Shown here: in pieces, positions 8,443 to 19,048 of the stretch
Position numbering within the stretch: the stretch's first letter is position 1
Layout of the letters: every line of letters starts with the position of its first letter
NCBI GenBank assembly: GCA_903934875.1
Contig: CAIZPP010000076.1
Coordinates: forward strand, 1-41,635
DNA: 41,635 nt
Direction of reading: 5' to 3'
Source of the DNA: an uncultured Methylococcaceae bacterium
GTDB lineage: Bacteria > Pseudomonadota > Gammaproteobacteria > Methylococcales > Methylococcaceae
Notes under the pieces: generated by a model
Told to the model about the DNA's origin: nothing
Databases searched by the model: none
What the model saw: only the letters and a program-made list of their open reading frames with translations
Position numbers and translations under genes: made by a program

Positions 8443-8643
8443 ATGAACAGCATCAATAGTTTGAAAATCAAAACCACCCTAGTGGCTCTAGTACTCGGCT
8501 TTTTGCTCATTTTCCAAGGCTGCGCCGTCTATCCCGGTTATGGCTATGGCGGATACGGCGGCTATTATGGGTCTGGCTATGGCTATCACTCGCATGGATA
8601 TGGCGGGGGAGGGCATGGTGGCTGGGGCGGACACCATCGTTGA
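8443..8643 (+). CDS. Small Gly/Tyr/His-rich probable lipoprotein
   Basis: It encodes 66 residues from ATG 8443, chosen because GAGG at 8432-8435 gives a 7-nt spacer; GTG 8428 and ATG 8437 are in-frame alternatives. One hydrophobic helix (TTLVALVLGFLLIF) is followed by QGC, a weak lipobox, so Cys near residue 27 may be lipidated. The mature part is almost only Gly, Tyr and His (GYGYGGYGG repeats ending GGWGGHHR). Such tails are low-complexity, and the histidines could bind metal, which would fit the pump genes 83 nt upstream. That link is inference. No domain is recognised. Confidence 0.6.
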   Translation: MNSINSLKIKTTLVALVLGFLLIFQGCAVYPGYGYGGYGGYYGSGYGYHSHGYGGGGHGGWGGHHR

Positions 8644-8708
8644 TTTTATGGCCGATGATCCTGCTTTGATACGAGCTTCACAGACAACTCAAGGCATTGC
8701 GGCATAAA

Positions 8709-9938
8709 TTAACCCGTGAACTTAACCCCCTTCTTCCCAGCAATCCGCAACCGCAGGGCATTCAACTTGATGAAGCCTTCCGCATCCTTTTGGTTATAAG
8801 CCCCCTTGTCGTCCTCAAATGTGGCAATGCTCATATCGAACAGGCTGTTAGTCTCGGACTTGCGGCCGACGACACTGACCGAACCCTTGTACAGTTTAAC
8901 TCGCACAGAACCGTTCACATTGGCCTGCGATGCGTCTATCATCTGTTGCAGCATCAAGCGCTCAGGACTCCACCAGTAACCGTTGTAAATCAGACTGGCA
9001 TATCGGGGCATCAAATCATCCTTTAAATGTGCCACTTCGCGGTCCAAGGTCAGAGATTCAATGGCACGGTGCGCCTTTAACATGATGCTGCCACCGGGGG
9101 TCTCGTAGCAACCACGCGATTTCATGCCGACGTAACGGTTTTCGACGATATCCAAGCGGCCCACGCCATTTGCCCCGCCCAATTGATTTAGTTTGGCCAA
9201 CACTTTTGCCGGACTCAACAGTTCTCCGTCTATGGCCACAATGTCACCACGTAGGTAGTCCAGTTCAACATACAGGGGAAGGTCCGGTGCTGACTCGGGT
9301 GAAACTGTCCAGCGCCACATATCCTCTTCTGGCTCGACCCAAGGGTCTTCCAGCACTCTACCCTCATAAGAGATGTGCAACAGGTTGGCATCCATGGAAT
9401 AGGGTGAGGATTTGCCGCGTTTCATCTCAATTGGGATATTATGCTTCTCGGCGTATGCCAACAAGGTTTCCCTGGAAGTCAAATCCCATTCACGCCAGGG
9501 AGCGATAACCTTGATATCAGGTTTAAGGGCGTAAGCGCCCAACTCAAAGCGGACTTGATCATTGCCCTTGCCAGTGGCTCCGTGGCAGATAGCATCACAA
9601 CCGGTTTCGTTGACGATTTCAATCAGACGCTTGGCGATGAGCGGACGCGCAATTGACGTTCCAAGCAAATACTCGCCCTCGTAAATCGTATTGGCGCGGA
9701 ACATAGGGAAAACGAAATCACGGACAAACTCCTCTTGAAGATCGTCGATATAAATTTCTTTAATTCCCATCGCCAACGCCTTGGCACGGGCAGGTTCAAC
9801 TTCTTCACCCTGACCGATGTCGGCAGTAAAGGTGACGACTTCGCACCTATAGGTTTCCTCCAACCATTTAAGGATGACGGAAGTATCAAGCCCACCGGAA
9901 TAGGCCAAGGCAACTTTTTTGATTGTCTGATTGGACAT
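8709..9938 (-). CDS. argG: Argininosuccinate synthase
   Basis: It catalyses ATP-dependent joining of citrulline and aspartate to argininosuccinate, the penultimate step of arginine synthesis, in the cytoplasm. The 409-residue protein carries the N-type ATP pyrophosphatase loop AYSGGLDTS near residues 12-20, the citrulline/aspartate-binding [14 protein letters not shown], and the conserved [22 protein letters not shown] stretch. Length is that of the common bacterial family of about 400 residues. It is the last gene of a minus-strand run glnE-ilvE-argG, starting 27 nt after the ilvE stop, so co-transcription is likely. No clear terminator lies in the 65 nt before the convergent lipoprotein gene. 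Confidence 0.97.
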   Translation of the reverse strand: MSNQTIKKVALAYSGGLDTSVILKWLEETYRCEVVTFTADIGQGEEVEPARAKALAMGIKEIYIDDLQEEFVRDFVFPMFRANTIYEGEYLLGTSIARPLIAKRLIEIVNETGCDAICHGATGKGNDQVRFELGAYALKPDIKVIAPWREWDLTSRETLLAYAEKHNIPIEMKRGKSSPYSMDANLLHISYEGRVLEDPWVEPEEDMWRWTVSPESAPDLPLYVELDYLRGDIVAIDGELLSPAKVLAKLNQLGGANGVGRLDIVENRYVGMKSRGCYETPGGSIMLKAHRAIESLTLDREVAHLKDDLMPRYASLIYNGYWWSPERLMLQQMIDASQANVNGSVRVKLYKGSVSVVGRKSETNSLFDMSIATFEDDKGAYNQKDAEGFIKLNALRLRIAGKKGVKFTG

Positions 9939-9965
9939 AGGATTACATTGAGAAAAGATTAAAGT

Positions 9966-10889
9966 CTATTTGGAATAGCTTAACCACTCTTCGTGGCCAG
10001 CTTTGCGTCCATGTACATAATCGAAATAAATGGCTTGGATTTGAGCGGTGATAGGACCTCGACTACCAATACCAATCTCGCGTCCATCCAACATCCGTAT
10101 GGGTGTGACTTCTGCCGCCGTACCAGTAAAGAATGCCTCATCGGCAACATACACCTCGTCTCGGGTAATCCGCTTCTCAATGACTTCAAGACCCAGTTCA
10201 TGGGCTATGCTCATCACCGTTTCACGGGTAATGCCCTCGAGTGCTGAAGTAAGATCGGGGGTGAAAAGTTTGCCGCGCCTTACAATGAAAATATTTTCAC
10301 CACTCCCTTCAGCCACATAGCCTTCATGATCGAGTAACAAAGCCTCGTCACAACCACAAGCCACTGCCTCCTGCACGGCCAAAATTGAGTTGAGATAGTT
10401 ACCATTCGCTTTGGCTTTGCACATTAAACTATTGACATGGTTACGAGCGTAGGAAGATGTACGGACTTTAATGCCTTTTTCAATGCCTTCATTACCAAGA
10501 TAACTGCCCCATTCCCACGCGGCAACCATAACATGCACAGTCAAGTTGGAAGCATGTAAACCCATACCTTCAGCACCATAAAAACACATAGGACGTAAAT
10601 AGGCACTAGATAAATTATTCCTTTTCACCGCCTCGACCTGTGCTTGGTCCAGCACCTCTTTGCTAAAGGGGATTTTAAGATTCAGAATGTGGGCTGAACG
10701 GAATAATCGGTCTGTATGGTCCCGCAAACGAAAAATTGCAGTCCCATTTTCAGTCTTGTACGCACGCAAGCCTTCAAAAACACCGCAGCCGTAGTGAAGC
10801 GTGTGAGTAAGTACATGAGTCTTGGCATCCCGCCAAGGCAACCATTCGCCATCAAGCCAAATGACGCCGTCTTTGTCATCCATCGCCAT
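9966..10889 (-). CDS. ilvE: Branched-chain amino acid aminotransferase
   Basis: This PLP-dependent class IV aminotransferase interconverts branched-chain 2-oxo acids with valine, leucine and isoleucine, using glutamate. Family signatures seen: WLPWRDAKTHVLTHTLHYGCGVFEG at the N-terminus, the PLP lysine region CKAKANGNYLNSILA near residue 155, and EGSGENIF. The start is placed at ATG 10889 (MAMDDKDG) because GGAG lies 8 nt before it; the frame extends 18 nt further to 10907 but family proteins start here. It sits 39 nt after glnE and 27 nt before argG, all minus, forming a nitrogen-metabolism run. Confidence 0.96.
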   Translation of the reverse strand: MAMDDKDGVIWLDGEWLPWRDAKTHVLTHTLHYGCGVFEGLRAYKTENGTAIFRLRDHTDRLFRSAHILNLKIPFSKEVLDQAQVEAVKRNNLSSAYLRPMCFYGAEGMGLHASNLTVHVMVAAWEWGSYLGNEGIEKGIKVRTSSYARNHVNSLMCKAKANGNYLNSILAVQEAVACGCDEALLLDHEGYVAEGSGENIFIVRRGKLFTPDLTSALEGITRETVMSIAHELGLEVIEKRITRDEVYVADEAFFTGTAAEVTPIRMLDGREIGIGSRGPITAQIQAIYFDYVHGRKAGHEEWLSYSK

Positions 10890-10928
10890 CGATATGTCTC
10901 CGATCAAAATGTATTGTTGAAAATTAAT

Positions 10929-13811
10929 TTAAGGGCGCTCAATTTTATCACGCCAAATATCACAAACCCTAGAACGAACTGAAGCAAACTCGTCAACCGA
11001 AGCCATAGCGGATTGTTCCAACAAAGCCGCACGATGAGACTGTTCACGAAACAGGGAATATGCATCGCAAAGAAAATCGGCTTCTTCTGGCGAAAGAAAT
11101 CCAGTTTTAGACAAGCTGGACAGCAAGCGTACCACATCAGTCAATTGGGATAAATCTGGGTGTTGATGCGACTTCGCCAACACTCCAAATTGTACTATAA
11201 ACTCAATATCAGCAATACCGCCAGAGGCTTGTTTTAGATCAAATTGACCTGGTATTTTTATCTCAAGCATGGAACGCATTTTTGCGCGCATTTCAATAAC
11301 CTCACGTCGCAAGGTATATTCTTGACGAACTCTACACAGTGAATGTTTACGTATAGCATGAAAATGTTCAGCAATTTTTAGATCACCTGCGATGAATCTA
11401 GCCCGCACTAAAGCTTGTTGCTCCCATGTCCAAGAACTCTCCATCTGATAAGTTGCGTAGGCTTCGATACTGCTGACTAAAAGACCAGAATTTCCACTTG
11501 GGCGTAGGCGAAGATCAATTTCATATAATGTTCCTGACAAAATATGCGTAGTAAGAATCATTATCATCCGTTTTACGACTTTTGCGTAAAACTGAGGGCA
11601 TGAAATCGGATTGTCACCGCTAGTGAATGCTGAATCATTTGCACCGGCATACAAAAACACCAAGTCCAAATCGGAAGCATAACTTAACTCCCTCCCCCCT
11701 AACTTTCCATAGGCAATGACACCTAGCCCCATAATTTCTTCGGCCACTGATCCTTCAGGTAAGCCGTGACGGATAGCCGTTAATCTCCAAGCTTGCTGTA
11801 ATACACAATCCAATAAGGTTTCAGCTAACCATGTAAGATACTCGCTAACAACATCAAGTGTGATAGCACCAGATAAATCAGCTGCAGCAATTCTTAGCAT
11901 ATTAGTAATTTTAAATTGCCGCAATACAACCAGAACTTGCTCAATATCATCACCATCAACCTGATTTAATGAGAGTTTCAGCTCATATTTCAATCTCTCA
12001 ATGGTAAATGGAGCATTAAGGTTCCTTGGATCTAGTAATTCATCTAATAATACAGGATTAGTAGAAATAAAGTTGACTATCCATGAACTTGATGACGAAA
12101 GCTTAATAAGTTGAGATAATGCATAGGCATTTTCGTTTAACAAGGCAAAGTATACATTTCTACCAGCTATAGCTTGAAATAAATTAAAAAGACGACTCAA
12201 TATTGCACTTGTATTAGGATGTAGGATAGCAGATTCTAGTATTTTTGGCAGTAAACAATTCAGCTCCAATCTACCTCTATCGGTAATTTTGCGAATTGAA
12301 TAGGATTGTATGAATTGACTGAGTAGCTTTAAAATTTCATCAGGATTGTTGTAACCGATACCTAATAATTTATTTTTTAATGAAGTTGAATCAGCTTCCA
12401 CCCAATCGAATGAAACTTTATCATCTGAATAGGGTTGAGATGAATCGATAACTTGAATGAATACATCATGAACATAGTTGCGAACACTTTCAATTTTGAT
12501 TTGTAAATCATCCCAATCATCATAGCCTAATCCATAGGCCAAAATGGCACGTCGCCGGTCATCATTTGGTATACTATGGGTCTGTTTATCTGCATATTGT
12601 TGTAACCTATTTTCAATCAAACGAAAAAAGCGATAATATTCCTTCAACTTTGTAGTAAGTTCAGGTGGTAAAATTAATAGTTCAGCAATTATATCAAGAA
12701 CTTTTTGTATACGGCGCTCACGTAGTAGCTTCTCTTGCCCCCCTCTGACTAGTTGAAAGACCTGAGCAATAAATTCTATTTCCCGGATACCACCGTAACC
12801 AAGTTTAATGTTGTCAATTCTCTCATTTAGTTGTAGTTCTTGAGTTATTTTTCTTTTTAATTGACGCAGTTCACCAAAAGCACGATAGTCTAGATAGCGT
12901 CTATAAATAAAGGGAGTGAGAATTTTTTGTAGTCGTTCACCAGATGCGTAGTCGCCAGCCACAACCCTAGCCTTAACCATAGCGTAACGTTCCCACTCTC
13001 TAGCCTGTCCCTCGTAATAGTTCTCAATCCCATCATAATTCATTACAATTGGACCACTTTCACCAAATGGCCTTAGCCTAGTATCTATTCTGAATATAAA
13101 ACCATCCTCAGTGATAGTATCAAACAATTTGATTAATGATTGGGCAAGTTTTGTATAAAATTGATGATAAGTGGTAGATTTCTTATCACATAAAATACCG
13201 TCATCTTCATAACAAAATATCAGATCAATATCAGAAGAGAAGTTCAATTCCCATGCTCCAAGTTTTCCCATGCCTAGGACAACTAAATTTTGAGGGTCTC
13301 CACCCTTAGTTATAGGCTTACCTTTCTTGTCGCACTCTTTACGAAATAAGTAATCTAATGATTCCGTTATAAATGCCTCTGCTAAATATGATGTTTCTAG
13401 CATAGTATTATCAATATCAGTCCAGCCTGCTATATCACGCCAAGCTATTCTGACCATTTCTTGATTTCTGTATAAACGAAGCGCTTTATACAACTGCGAT
13501 TCATTTTCAATTGCTGATAATATGGCATGAAGTTCTGATTTATATCTTACTATGGACGCAGCTTCAAACAGATAGTTATTATCAATTAATGTATGAATGA
13601 TTTGAGGGTTTGAATTTAATTGTAGTAGAACAAAATTACTAACATGTAAAATAGTATTTGCAACATCACCGAACAACACTGAATAATCATTATTGCTAAA
13701 CTTTAAATTAAAAAACAAATTTTGCACGTTTTCTAAAGCATATATATATTCTTGATTTAAGTCAGAGACTGATTGAATATGAATTTTTAGGTGATCATCA
13801 AACATGGGCAT
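10929..13811 (-). CDS. glnE: Bifunctional glutamine synthetase adenylyltransferase/deadenylase
   Basis: GlnE attaches AMP to, and removes it from, glutamine synthetase to tune nitrogen assimilation. The two nucleotidyltransferase domains are both visible: the N-terminal one with GMGKLGAWELNFSSDIDL near residue 190 and the C-terminal one with AYGKLGGRELSYASDLDLVF near residue 710, each keeping the paired acidic SDxDL. From ATG 13811 (MPMFDDHLK) the protein has 960 residues, close to the E. coli length. The frame is open to 13892, but that extension is translated from a dispersed repeat and is not family sequence. Base composition changes within the gene, from moderately GC at the 3' end to strongly AT-rich towards the start. 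Confidence 0.93.
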   Translation of the reverse strand: MPMFDDHLKIHIQSVSDLNQEYIYALENVQNLFFNLKFSNNDYSVLFGDVANTILHVSNFVLLQLNSNPQIIHTLIDNNYLFEAASIVRYKSELHAILSAIENESQLYKALRLYRNQEMVRIAWRDIAGWTDIDNTMLETSYLAEAFITESLDYLFRKECDKKGKPITKGGDPQNLVVLGMGKLGAWELNFSSDIDLIFCYEDDGILCDKKSTTYHQFYTKLAQSLIKLFDTITEDGFIFRIDTRLRPFGESGPIVMNYDGIENYYEGQAREWERYAMVKARVVAGDYASGERLQKILTPFIYRRYLDYRAFGELRQLKRKITQELQLNERIDNIKLGYGGIREIEFIAQVFQLVRGGQEKLLRERRIQKVLDIIAELLILPPELTTKLKEYYRFFRLIENRLQQYADKQTHSIPNDDRRRAILAYGLGYDDWDDLQIKIESVRNYVHDVFIQVIDSSQPYSDDKVSFDWVEADSTSLKNKLLGIGYNNPDEILKLLSQFIQSYSIRKITDRGRLELNCLLPKILESAILHPNTSAILSRLFNLFQAIAGRNVYFALLNENAYALSQLIKLSSSSSWIVNFISTNPVLLDELLDPRNLNAPFTIERLKYELKLSLNQVDGDDIEQVLVVLRQFKITNMLRIAAADLSGAITLDVVSEYLTWLAETLLDCVLQQAWRLTAIRHGLPEGSVAEEIMGLGVIAYGKLGGRELSYASDLDLVFLYAGANDSAFTSGDNPISCPQFYAKVVKRMIMILTTHILSGTLYEIDLRLRPSGNSGLLVSSIEAYATYQMESSWTWEQQALVRARFIAGDLKIAEHFHAIRKHSLCRVRQEYTLRREVIEMRAKMRSMLEIKIPGQFDLKQASGGIADIEFIVQFGVLAKSHQHPDLSQLTDVVRLLSSLSKTGFLSPEEADFLCDAYSLFREQSHRAALLEQSAMASVDEFASVRSRVCDIWRDKIERP

Positions 13812-13844
13812 TTCTTTACAACCAGCTTTGTCATCTTTTAAATT

Positions 13845-13958
13845 CAGCATTTTCAACATCAAAGAATTACTGGGAATCGGGTATGATAGCACAGATTATT
13901 CGGTATAACCTGCGCAAGAATACCAACTGCCAAGTAACTTTGGATGTTGAAAAAGCTG
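13845..13958. repeat. MITE-like inverted-repeat element between rplQ and glnE
   Basis: Left arm CAGCATTTTCAACATC continues AAAGAATTACTGGG (13845-13874). The right arm (13931-13958) carries the reverse complement, with CAGCTTTTTCAACATC and CAAAGTTACTTGG, in imperfect form. The same end sequence occurs at 29675, 32098 and 40238. The element overlaps the apparent upstream extension of the glnE frame. Confidence 0.65.
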
Positions 13959-13981
13959 TGATATGTAAATATGTTATAGGT

Positions 13982-14014
13982 AAAAAAAAAGGCCTGGTGA
14001 TTAAACCAGACCTT
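13982..14014 (-). terminator. Rho-independent terminator of the ribosomal protein operon
   Basis: On the minus strand AAGGTCTGG, an 8-nt loop and CCAGGCCTT form a 9-bp stem (one G-U pair), followed directly by a run of T. It lies about 30 nt after the rplQ stop and is the only strong intrinsic terminator seen in the window. Confidence 0.9.
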
Positions 14015-14044
14015 ATATTCTTAATGCCGTAAAACTTTAATGCA

Positions 14045-14422
14045 TTAATTTTCATTCAGTGGACTAGGACGATCAACCAATTCTACATATGCCATAGGTG
14101 CAGAATCCCCTGCACGAGGTGCACATTTCAATATACGTAAATACCCACCTGGACGATTTATATAACGCGGGCCTATTTCATTAAAAAGTTTGATAACAAT
14201 TCCTCTATCCCTCAACCGATTGAATACAAGTCTTTTTGCGGCTAAAGTATCAACTTTAGAAATTGTGATAATAGGTTCAGCAAATCTCCTTATTTCTTTT
14301 GCCTTGGGCAATGTTGTTTTAATTATTTCATTATCAATTAACGAATTTATTAAATTTCGAAACATTGCCTTTCTGTGGCTACTATTTTTGTTAAATTTTC
14401 GACCGGCTTTTGAATGACGCAT
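14045..14422 (-). CDS. rplQ: 50S ribosomal protein L17
   Basis: This 125-residue protein of the large subunit sits near the exit tunnel rim. The N-terminus [24 protein letters not shown] is the invariant L17 signature, followed by [13 protein letters not shown]-type sequence and the [20 protein letters not shown] block near the C-terminus. It is the last gene of the alpha operon, 35 nt after rpoA, and is followed by the intrinsic terminator. Confidence 0.98.
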   Translation of the reverse strand: MRHSKAGRKFNKNSSHRKAMFRNLINSLIDNEIIKTTLPKAKEIRRFAEPIITISKVDTLAAKRLVFNRLRDRGIVIKLFNEIGPRYINRPGGYLRILKCAPRAGDSAPMAYVELVDRPSPLNEN

Positions 14423-14457
14423 AAATATTTCCTAAATCAAATTGCTGTGATGTAGTG

Positions 14458-15447
14458 TTAATCTTTTTTTAAACCTTCAGGTGGCCAATTGTCTAACCGC
14501 ATACCCAAAGACAACCCTTTTGTGGCTAGTACATCTTTAATTTCAGTTAGAGATTTTTTTCCTAAATTTGGAGTTTTTAATAGGTCACCTTCACTTCTTT
14601 GAATTAAATCACCAATATAAAAAATATTTTCTGCTTTTAAACAATTGGCCGAACGTACAGTCAATTCCAAATCATCAACAGGACGTAATAATAAGGGATC
14701 ATAGGTTTGTTTTATAGGAGTAACTGGGAATGTACTGTGATCTCCTTTAAAATCAAAAAAAACTGATAAATGATCCTTAAGTATTGATGCCGCTAAACTA
14801 ACAGCTTCTTGAGGATCAATGGTGCCATTTGTCTCTAATTCAATAATTAACTTGTCCAGGTCAGTGCGTTGTTCAACACGTGCTGACTCAACAACATATG
14901 ACACTTTTTTTACTGGACTGAAAGATGCATCAATATGTAAAGTACCAACAGGTGAATCAGATCCATTAACTAGGCGTTGCCCCACTGGCTGGTATCCTCT
15001 CCCTTTTTCAACGGTTATACTCATGTCTAACTTACCCCTAGAAGTTAGATTAGCAATTATTAAGTTAGGATTAATAATATCTACATCATGGGTGAGTTGA
15101 ATATCAGCAGCGGTAACCGCGCATGGACCTACTTTACTAAGGGTCAAAACTACGGACTGCCCTTTGTTAAGTTTTATAGCCAAGTTCTTTAGGTTTAATA
15201 AGATGTCTATAACATCTTCTTGAACCCCTTCAATTGTCGAATATTCATGAACAACACTATCAATAAGCACACTAGTAACAGCACAACCAGGTATAGTTGA
15301 CAATAATACCCTTCTCAGTGCATTTCCTAATGTATGACCGAATCCTCTTTCAAGTGGTTCAATAACTATCCGAGAAGTATTTGCTTCTACAGAAGAGACA
15401 TCGACCAAATTGGGTTTAATTAACTCAGCAATATAACTTTGCATCAA
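14458..15447 (-). CDS. rpoA: DNA-directed RNA polymerase subunit alpha
   Basis: The alpha subunit seeds polymerase assembly as a dimer and contacts activators and UP elements. The 329-residue length is typical. The N-terminal domain shows [27 protein letters not shown] near residue 34. The C-terminal domain (helix-hairpin-helix) shows [23 protein letters not shown] and [15 protein letters not shown] near residues 250-310. Position between rpsD and rplQ is the standard alpha-operon order. Its base composition is as AT-rich as the ribosomal genes around it. Confidence 0.98.
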   Translation of the reverse strand: MMQSYIAELIKPNLVDVSSVEANTSRIVIEPLERGFGHTLGNALRRVLLSTIPGCAVTSVLIDSVVHEYSTIEGVQEDVIDILLNLKNLAIKLNKGQSVVLTLSKVGPCAVTAADIQLTHDVDIINPNLIIANLTSRGKLDMSITVEKGRGYQPVGQRLVNGSDSPVGTLHIDASFSPVKKVSYVVESARVEQRTDLDKLIIELETNGTIDPQEAVSLAASILKDHLSVFFDFKGDHSTFPVTPIKQTYDPLLLRPVDDLELTVRSANCLKAENIFYIGDLIQRSEGDLLKTPNLGKKSLTEIKDVLATKGLSLGMRLDNWPPEGLKKD

Positions 15448-15461
15448 AACGAACCTTTAAA

Positions 15462-16082
15462 TTACTTAGAATACAATTCGACAACCAATTGCTCGTTAAG
15501 GTCAGTACCTAACTCACTGCGATCTGGTATAGATTTAAAGATCCCGCGCATTTGGTTAACATCGACATCAACCCAAGTTGGAAAACCATACTGCTCAGTT
15601 ACTTGTAGTGAATCTTTAATACGTTGTTGAGCTTTTGCTTTATCAGTTACACTTATCTGATCGCCTGATTTAACTTGGTAAGAAGGTATGTTGAGCACTT
15701 TACCATTAACCAATATAGATTTATGGCTTACTAATTGCCTGCCTTCAGCACGGGTGGAAGAAAAACCCATTCTATAAACTACATTGTCTAGCCTAGATTC
15801 CAGCAATGAAAGGAGATTACCACCGGTAGAACCTTTTTTTTGTGCCGCTTTAAAATAATAGTTTCTAAATTGCTTTTCTAAGACCCCATAAATACGCCGC
15901 ATTTTTTGCTTTTCCCTCAACTGCACTGCATAATCTGACATCCTACCCCTTTTTGAGCCATGTTGGCCAGGTTGCTGGTCAAGTTTGCATTTAGTTTCAA
16001 GGGATTTTCCACGCGATTTCAAGAAGAGGTCAGTTCCTTCTCTTCTGCTCAATTTGCATGTTGGACCAATATATCTTGCCAT
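15462..16082 (-). CDS. rpsD: 30S ribosomal protein S4
   Basis: S4 is a primary 16S rRNA binder and, in enterobacteria, the translational repressor of the alpha operon. The 206-residue sequence begins [23 protein letters not shown] and contains the S4 RNA-binding domain ([40 protein letters not shown], residues about 90-130). The N-terminal region lacks the four-cysteine zinc motif of C+ S4 proteins. It starts 18 nt after the rpsK stop. Whether it represses its own operon here is not visible. Confidence 0.98.
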   Translation of the reverse strand: MARYIGPTCKLSRREGTDLFLKSRGKSLETKCKLDQQPGQHGSKRGRMSDYAVQLREKQKMRRIYGVLEKQFRNYYFKAAQKKGSTGGNLLSLLESRLDNVVYRMGFSSTRAEGRQLVSHKSILVNGKVLNIPSYQVKSGDQISVTDKAKAQQRIKDSLQVTEQYGFPTWVDVDVNQMRGIFKSIPDRSELGTDLNEQLVVELYSK

Positions 16083-16099
16083 TTAAATTTTCTCCAATA

Positions 16100-16486
16100 T
16101 CAAACTCTACGTCTTTTCGGTGGGCGGCATCCATTATGAGGGATTGGAGTACCATCAATGATATTCGTTATCTTAAATCCCAGATTATTTAGAGATCGTA
16201 CTGCAGACTCTCTACCTGGTCCAGGACCTGTTATTCTAACATCAAGGTTTTTTATTCCATACTCTTTGGCAATCAAACCAGCTTTTTCAGCAGCAACTTG
16301 AGCAGCAAATGGGGTACTTTTTCTTGAGCCTCTAAAACCTGAAGCACCAGCGGTAGACCACGACAATGCATTACCTTTACGATCTGTTATGGTGATGATT
16401 GTATTATTAAATGATGCACTGATATATGCGATTCCATCAGATATATCTTTTTTTATTTTTTTACTCGGACGAGTCTGTACGGCCAT
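16100..16486 (-). CDS. rpsK: 30S ribosomal protein S11
   Basis: This 128-residue platform protein lies near the mRNA exit and the Shine-Dalgarno helix. Diagnostic blocks are [49 protein letters not shown] and the C-terminal [18 protein letters not shown], both S11 hallmarks. The order rpsM-rpsK-rpsD-rpoA-rplQ is canonical. Confidence 0.98.
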   Translation of the reverse strand: MAVQTRPSKKIKKDISDGIAYISASFNNTIITITDRKGNALSWSTAGASGFRGSRKSTPFAAQVAAEKAGLIAKEYGIKNLDVRITGPGPGRESAVRSLNNLGFKITNIIDGTPIPHNGCRPPKRRRV

Positions 16487-16512
16487 TATTAATCCTCAAT
16501 TAATCTTACAAC

Positions 16513-16869
16513 TTATTTACGTATCGGACGTCTAGGACCTTTACGTGTACGTGCATTTGTTCTCGTTCTCTGTCCACGTACCGGGAGACCTCTTCTGTGA
16601 CGCAATCCCCTATAACAACCTAAATCCATCAGCCGTTTAATGTTCATTGCAACTTCACGCCTTAAGTCACCTTCAACAACGAACTTACTGACTTCTTCTC
16701 GAATAGTCTCAATTTGTGCTTCAGTTAATGTCTTAACCTTCAATGTGGGTGCTAGACCTACTTGCTCACAAATTTTCTTTGCTCTTGAATTACCTATACC
16801 AAATATAGAAGTTAAGGATATTACCAAGTGTTTATTTTCGGGTATATTGATCCCTGAAATACGGGCCAT
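16513..16869 (-). CDS. rpsM: 30S ribosomal protein S13
   Basis: This 118-residue head protein contacts the P-site tRNA through its basic C-terminal tail and bridges to the 50S subunit. [26 protein letters not shown] and the tail [25 protein letters not shown] are diagnostic. The frame extends to 16878, but ATG 16869 gives the family-standard N-terminus. It is the first gene after rpmJ, with a 63-nt gap. Confidence 0.98.
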   Translation of the reverse strand: MARISGINIPENKHLVISLTSIFGIGNSRAKKICEQVGLAPTLKVKTLTEAQIETIREEVSKFVVEGDLRREVAMNIKRLMDLGCYRGLRHRRGLPVRGQRTRTNARTRKGPRRPIRK

Positions 16870-16932
16870 AAATAACAAAACTCCAAAATTAGCTGATTAA
16901 CAAAATCTATTCAATTGAGAAAAAGAAATCCA

Positions 16933-17046
16933 TTATCCTTGACGCTGTTTATGTCTAGCATCTTTACAAATAATACGTACTACACCTTTTCTCTTTAATA
17001 TTTTACAATTTCTACAGATTTTTTTTACAGAAGCACGAACTTTCAT
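16933..17046 (-). CDS. rpmJ: 50S ribosomal protein L36 (zinc-binding type)
   Basis: This 37-residue frame lies between secY and rpsM. It translates to [17 protein letters not shown], then [20 protein letters not shown]. The C-x2-C, C and H ligands (Cys11, Cys14, Cys27, His32) identify the zinc-containing C+ form of L36. L36 is a late-assembling protein of the 50S central region. Location matches the canonical end of the spc operon. Confidence 0.97.
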   Translation of the reverse strand: MKVRASVKKICRNCKILKRKGVVRIICKDARHKQRQG

Positions 17047-17089
17047 TTTTGAATACCTTGAATTTAGGGACTTTTCTTACTCTCAAACT

Positions 17090-18421
17090 TTAGCTTTTAT
17101 TCATCCGTAAGTTAGCCTTTTTCATTAGGCCTTCATATTGATGTGAAATAACATAAGTTTGTATTTGTGACATGAAATCCATAACTACAACGACAATAAT
17201 CAATAATGAAGTACCGCCGAAATAGAATGGGACATTCCAATAAACAATTAAAAACTCAGGTAATAAGCATACAATGGTTATATATAGCGCACCGGCCATT
17301 GTTAACCTAGTCATTACTCCATCGACATAAGCCGCAGTATTTTGTCCTGGTCTAACTCCAGGAATGAAAGCACCAGACTTTTTAAGATTCTCGGCAGTTT
17401 CGTTAGAATTAAAAACCATGGCTGAATAAAAAAAGCAGAAAAAAATGATAGCTGTCGCATAAAGTAATACATAGATCGGCTGACCTGGCGATATAGCCGT
17501 TGCAACGTCTTGTAACCACGTTAGACTCTCATTATTTCCAAACCAGCTTGCAATAGTGGCTGGAAATAAGATTATACTTGAAGCAAAGATTGGCGGTATC
17601 ACACCGGACATATTCAATTTTAAGGGCAAAAAACTTTTATGGGCTGCGTACATTTTTCTGCCCTCTTGCCTCTTAGCATAATTTATTGTTATACGTCTTT
17701 GACCTCTTTCTACGAATACAACAAAACCAGTAACAGCAATAGCAATAGCAAACAAACTGATTATGCTTAATGTATTCATTTCCCCTGTTCTAGCAAGTTC
17801 TAAAGTTCCACCGATGGCCGACGGTAAACCTACTACAATACCTGAAAAAATAATAATTGAAATTCCATTACCTACACCACGTTCGGTTACTTGTTCACCA
17901 AGCCACATTAAAAACACAGTACCGGATACTAAAGACACTGCTGTTATAAAAACGAAGTGAAATCCTGGATTCGTGACGACTGGCACACCCGATGCTGTTT
18001 GATTCTGTAGAGCTATTGCGACACCTATGGCTTGAAAACTCGCTAGGACTACCGTTGCGTATCTAGTATATTGATTAATCTTTTTTCTACCAGATTCGCC
18101 TTCTTTTTTAATTTGTTCTAATGTGGGAATTACTACAGCCATTAATTGCAAAATAATTGATGCCGAAATGTATGGCATAATTCCTAGCGCAAAAATACTA
18201 AGACGCTTGAGCGCACCACCACTGAACATGTTTACCATATCCAGTATATTATGAGTGTCTTGCTGGAACATACTTTGTATTGCACGTGGGTCTACTCCCG
18301 GGATAGGTATATGTGCCCCAATACGGTAGACTATTAATGCACCCAATACAAAAAGAAGACGTTGACGTAACTCTGTCAATCTTCCATATTTACCAGAAAT
18401 ACCACTGCTTGATATGCTCAC
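17090..18421 (-). CDS. secY: Protein translocase subunit SecY
   Basis: SecY is the channel-forming subunit of the SecYEG translocon in the inner membrane. The 443-residue protein has the expected ten hydrophobic segments, starting with [25 protein letters not shown]. The cytoplasmic loops contain the conserved [15 protein letters not shown] and [18 protein letters not shown]. The start is GTG 18421, immediately adjacent to the rplO stop (TAAGTG), which suggests translational coupling to ribosomal protein synthesis. Confidence 0.98.
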   Translation of the reverse strand: MSISSSGISGKYGRLTELRQRLLFVLGALIVYRIGAHIPIPGVDPRAIQSMFQQDTHNILDMVNMFSGGALKRLSIFALGIMPYISASIILQLMAVVIPTLEQIKKEGESGRKKINQYTRYATVVLASFQAIGVAIALQNQTASGVPVVTNPGFHFVFITAVSLVSGTVFLMWLGEQVTERGVGNGISIIIFSGIVVGLPSAIGGTLELARTGEMNTLSIISLFAIAIAVTGFVVFVERGQRRITINYAKRQEGRKMYAAHKSFLPLKLNMSGVIPPIFASSIILFPATIASWFGNNESLTWLQDVATAISPGQPIYVLLYATAIIFFCFFYSAMVFNSNETAENLKKSGAFIPGVRPGQNTAAYVDGVMTRLTMAGALYITIVCLLPEFLIVYWNVPFYFGGTSLLIIVVVVMDFMSQIQTYVISHQYEGLMKKANLRMNKS

Positions 18422-18856
18422 TTAGACCTCAACTTTACCACCTGCGTTTAAAATTTTCGCTGCAGCACCATCAGTAACTTTAATTCCTTTTAAAATAATT
18501 GCTTTATCGATATTACCTGAATTGATCACTTTTACACTTTTACAAATGCTCGGAATCACATTTGATAATTTCAAAGTATGTATATCAATAATTTCAAATT
18601 GCAAGGAATTTAGTTCACTAAGATTAACTTCCGCAGAGAGTTTACGAATTAAAGATTTGAACCCAACTTTCGGTAGTCTTCTTTGTAATGGCATTTGACC
18701 ACCCTCAAAGCCAATCTTATGATACCCACCCGATCTAGCATGTTGTCCTTTATGCCCACGACCACAAGTTTTACCTAGGGTTGAACCAATTCCTCTACCT
18801 ACTCTTTTCTTTTTCTTTTTACTTCCTACACCAAAGGTTATAGTGTTTAAGTACAT
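18422..18856 (-). CDS. rplO: 50S ribosomal protein L15
   Basis: L15 is a late-assembly 50S protein with a long basic N-terminal extension. Seen here: [44 protein letters not shown] and [17 protein letters not shown], which are L15 signatures. The start is set at ATG 18856, with GAGG 9 nt upstream; five more codons are open upstream to 18871. The stop codon touches the secY start. Confidence 0.97.
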   Translation of the reverse strand: MYLNTITFGVGSKKKKKRVGRGIGSTLGKTCGRGHKGQHARSGGYHKIGFEGGQMPLQRRLPKVGFKSLIRKLSAEVNLSELNSLQFEIIDIHTLKLSNVIPSICKSVKVINSGNIDKAIILKGIKVTDGAAAKILNAGGKVEV

Positions 18857-18857
18857 G

Positions 18858-19043
18858 TTAAATATCCTCAATTTTAATCATATAGCTAATTTTGTTTAAC
18901 ATACCGCGATTTTCAGGTGTGTCATTAACTATTACACTTTGGTTTATTCTTTTTATTCCCAAACCGACTAAACAGGCTTTATGTGTAGCTAATCTACCAT
19001 ATTTGCTTTTAATTTGGGTGACTTTGATTTGCATATTTTTCAT
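18858..19043 (-). CDS. rpmD: 50S ribosomal protein L30
   Basis: This 61-residue protein has the compact L30 fold: [51 protein letters not shown]. It binds 23S rRNA near the 5S region. ATG 19034 (three codons in) is an alternative start closer to the usual 58-60 residues. It sits between rpsE and rplO as usual. Confidence 0.97.
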   Translation of the reverse strand: MKNMQIKVTQIKSKYGRLATHKACLVGLGIKRINQSVIVNDTPENRGMLNKISYMIKIEDI

Positions 19044-19048
19044 ATTTT

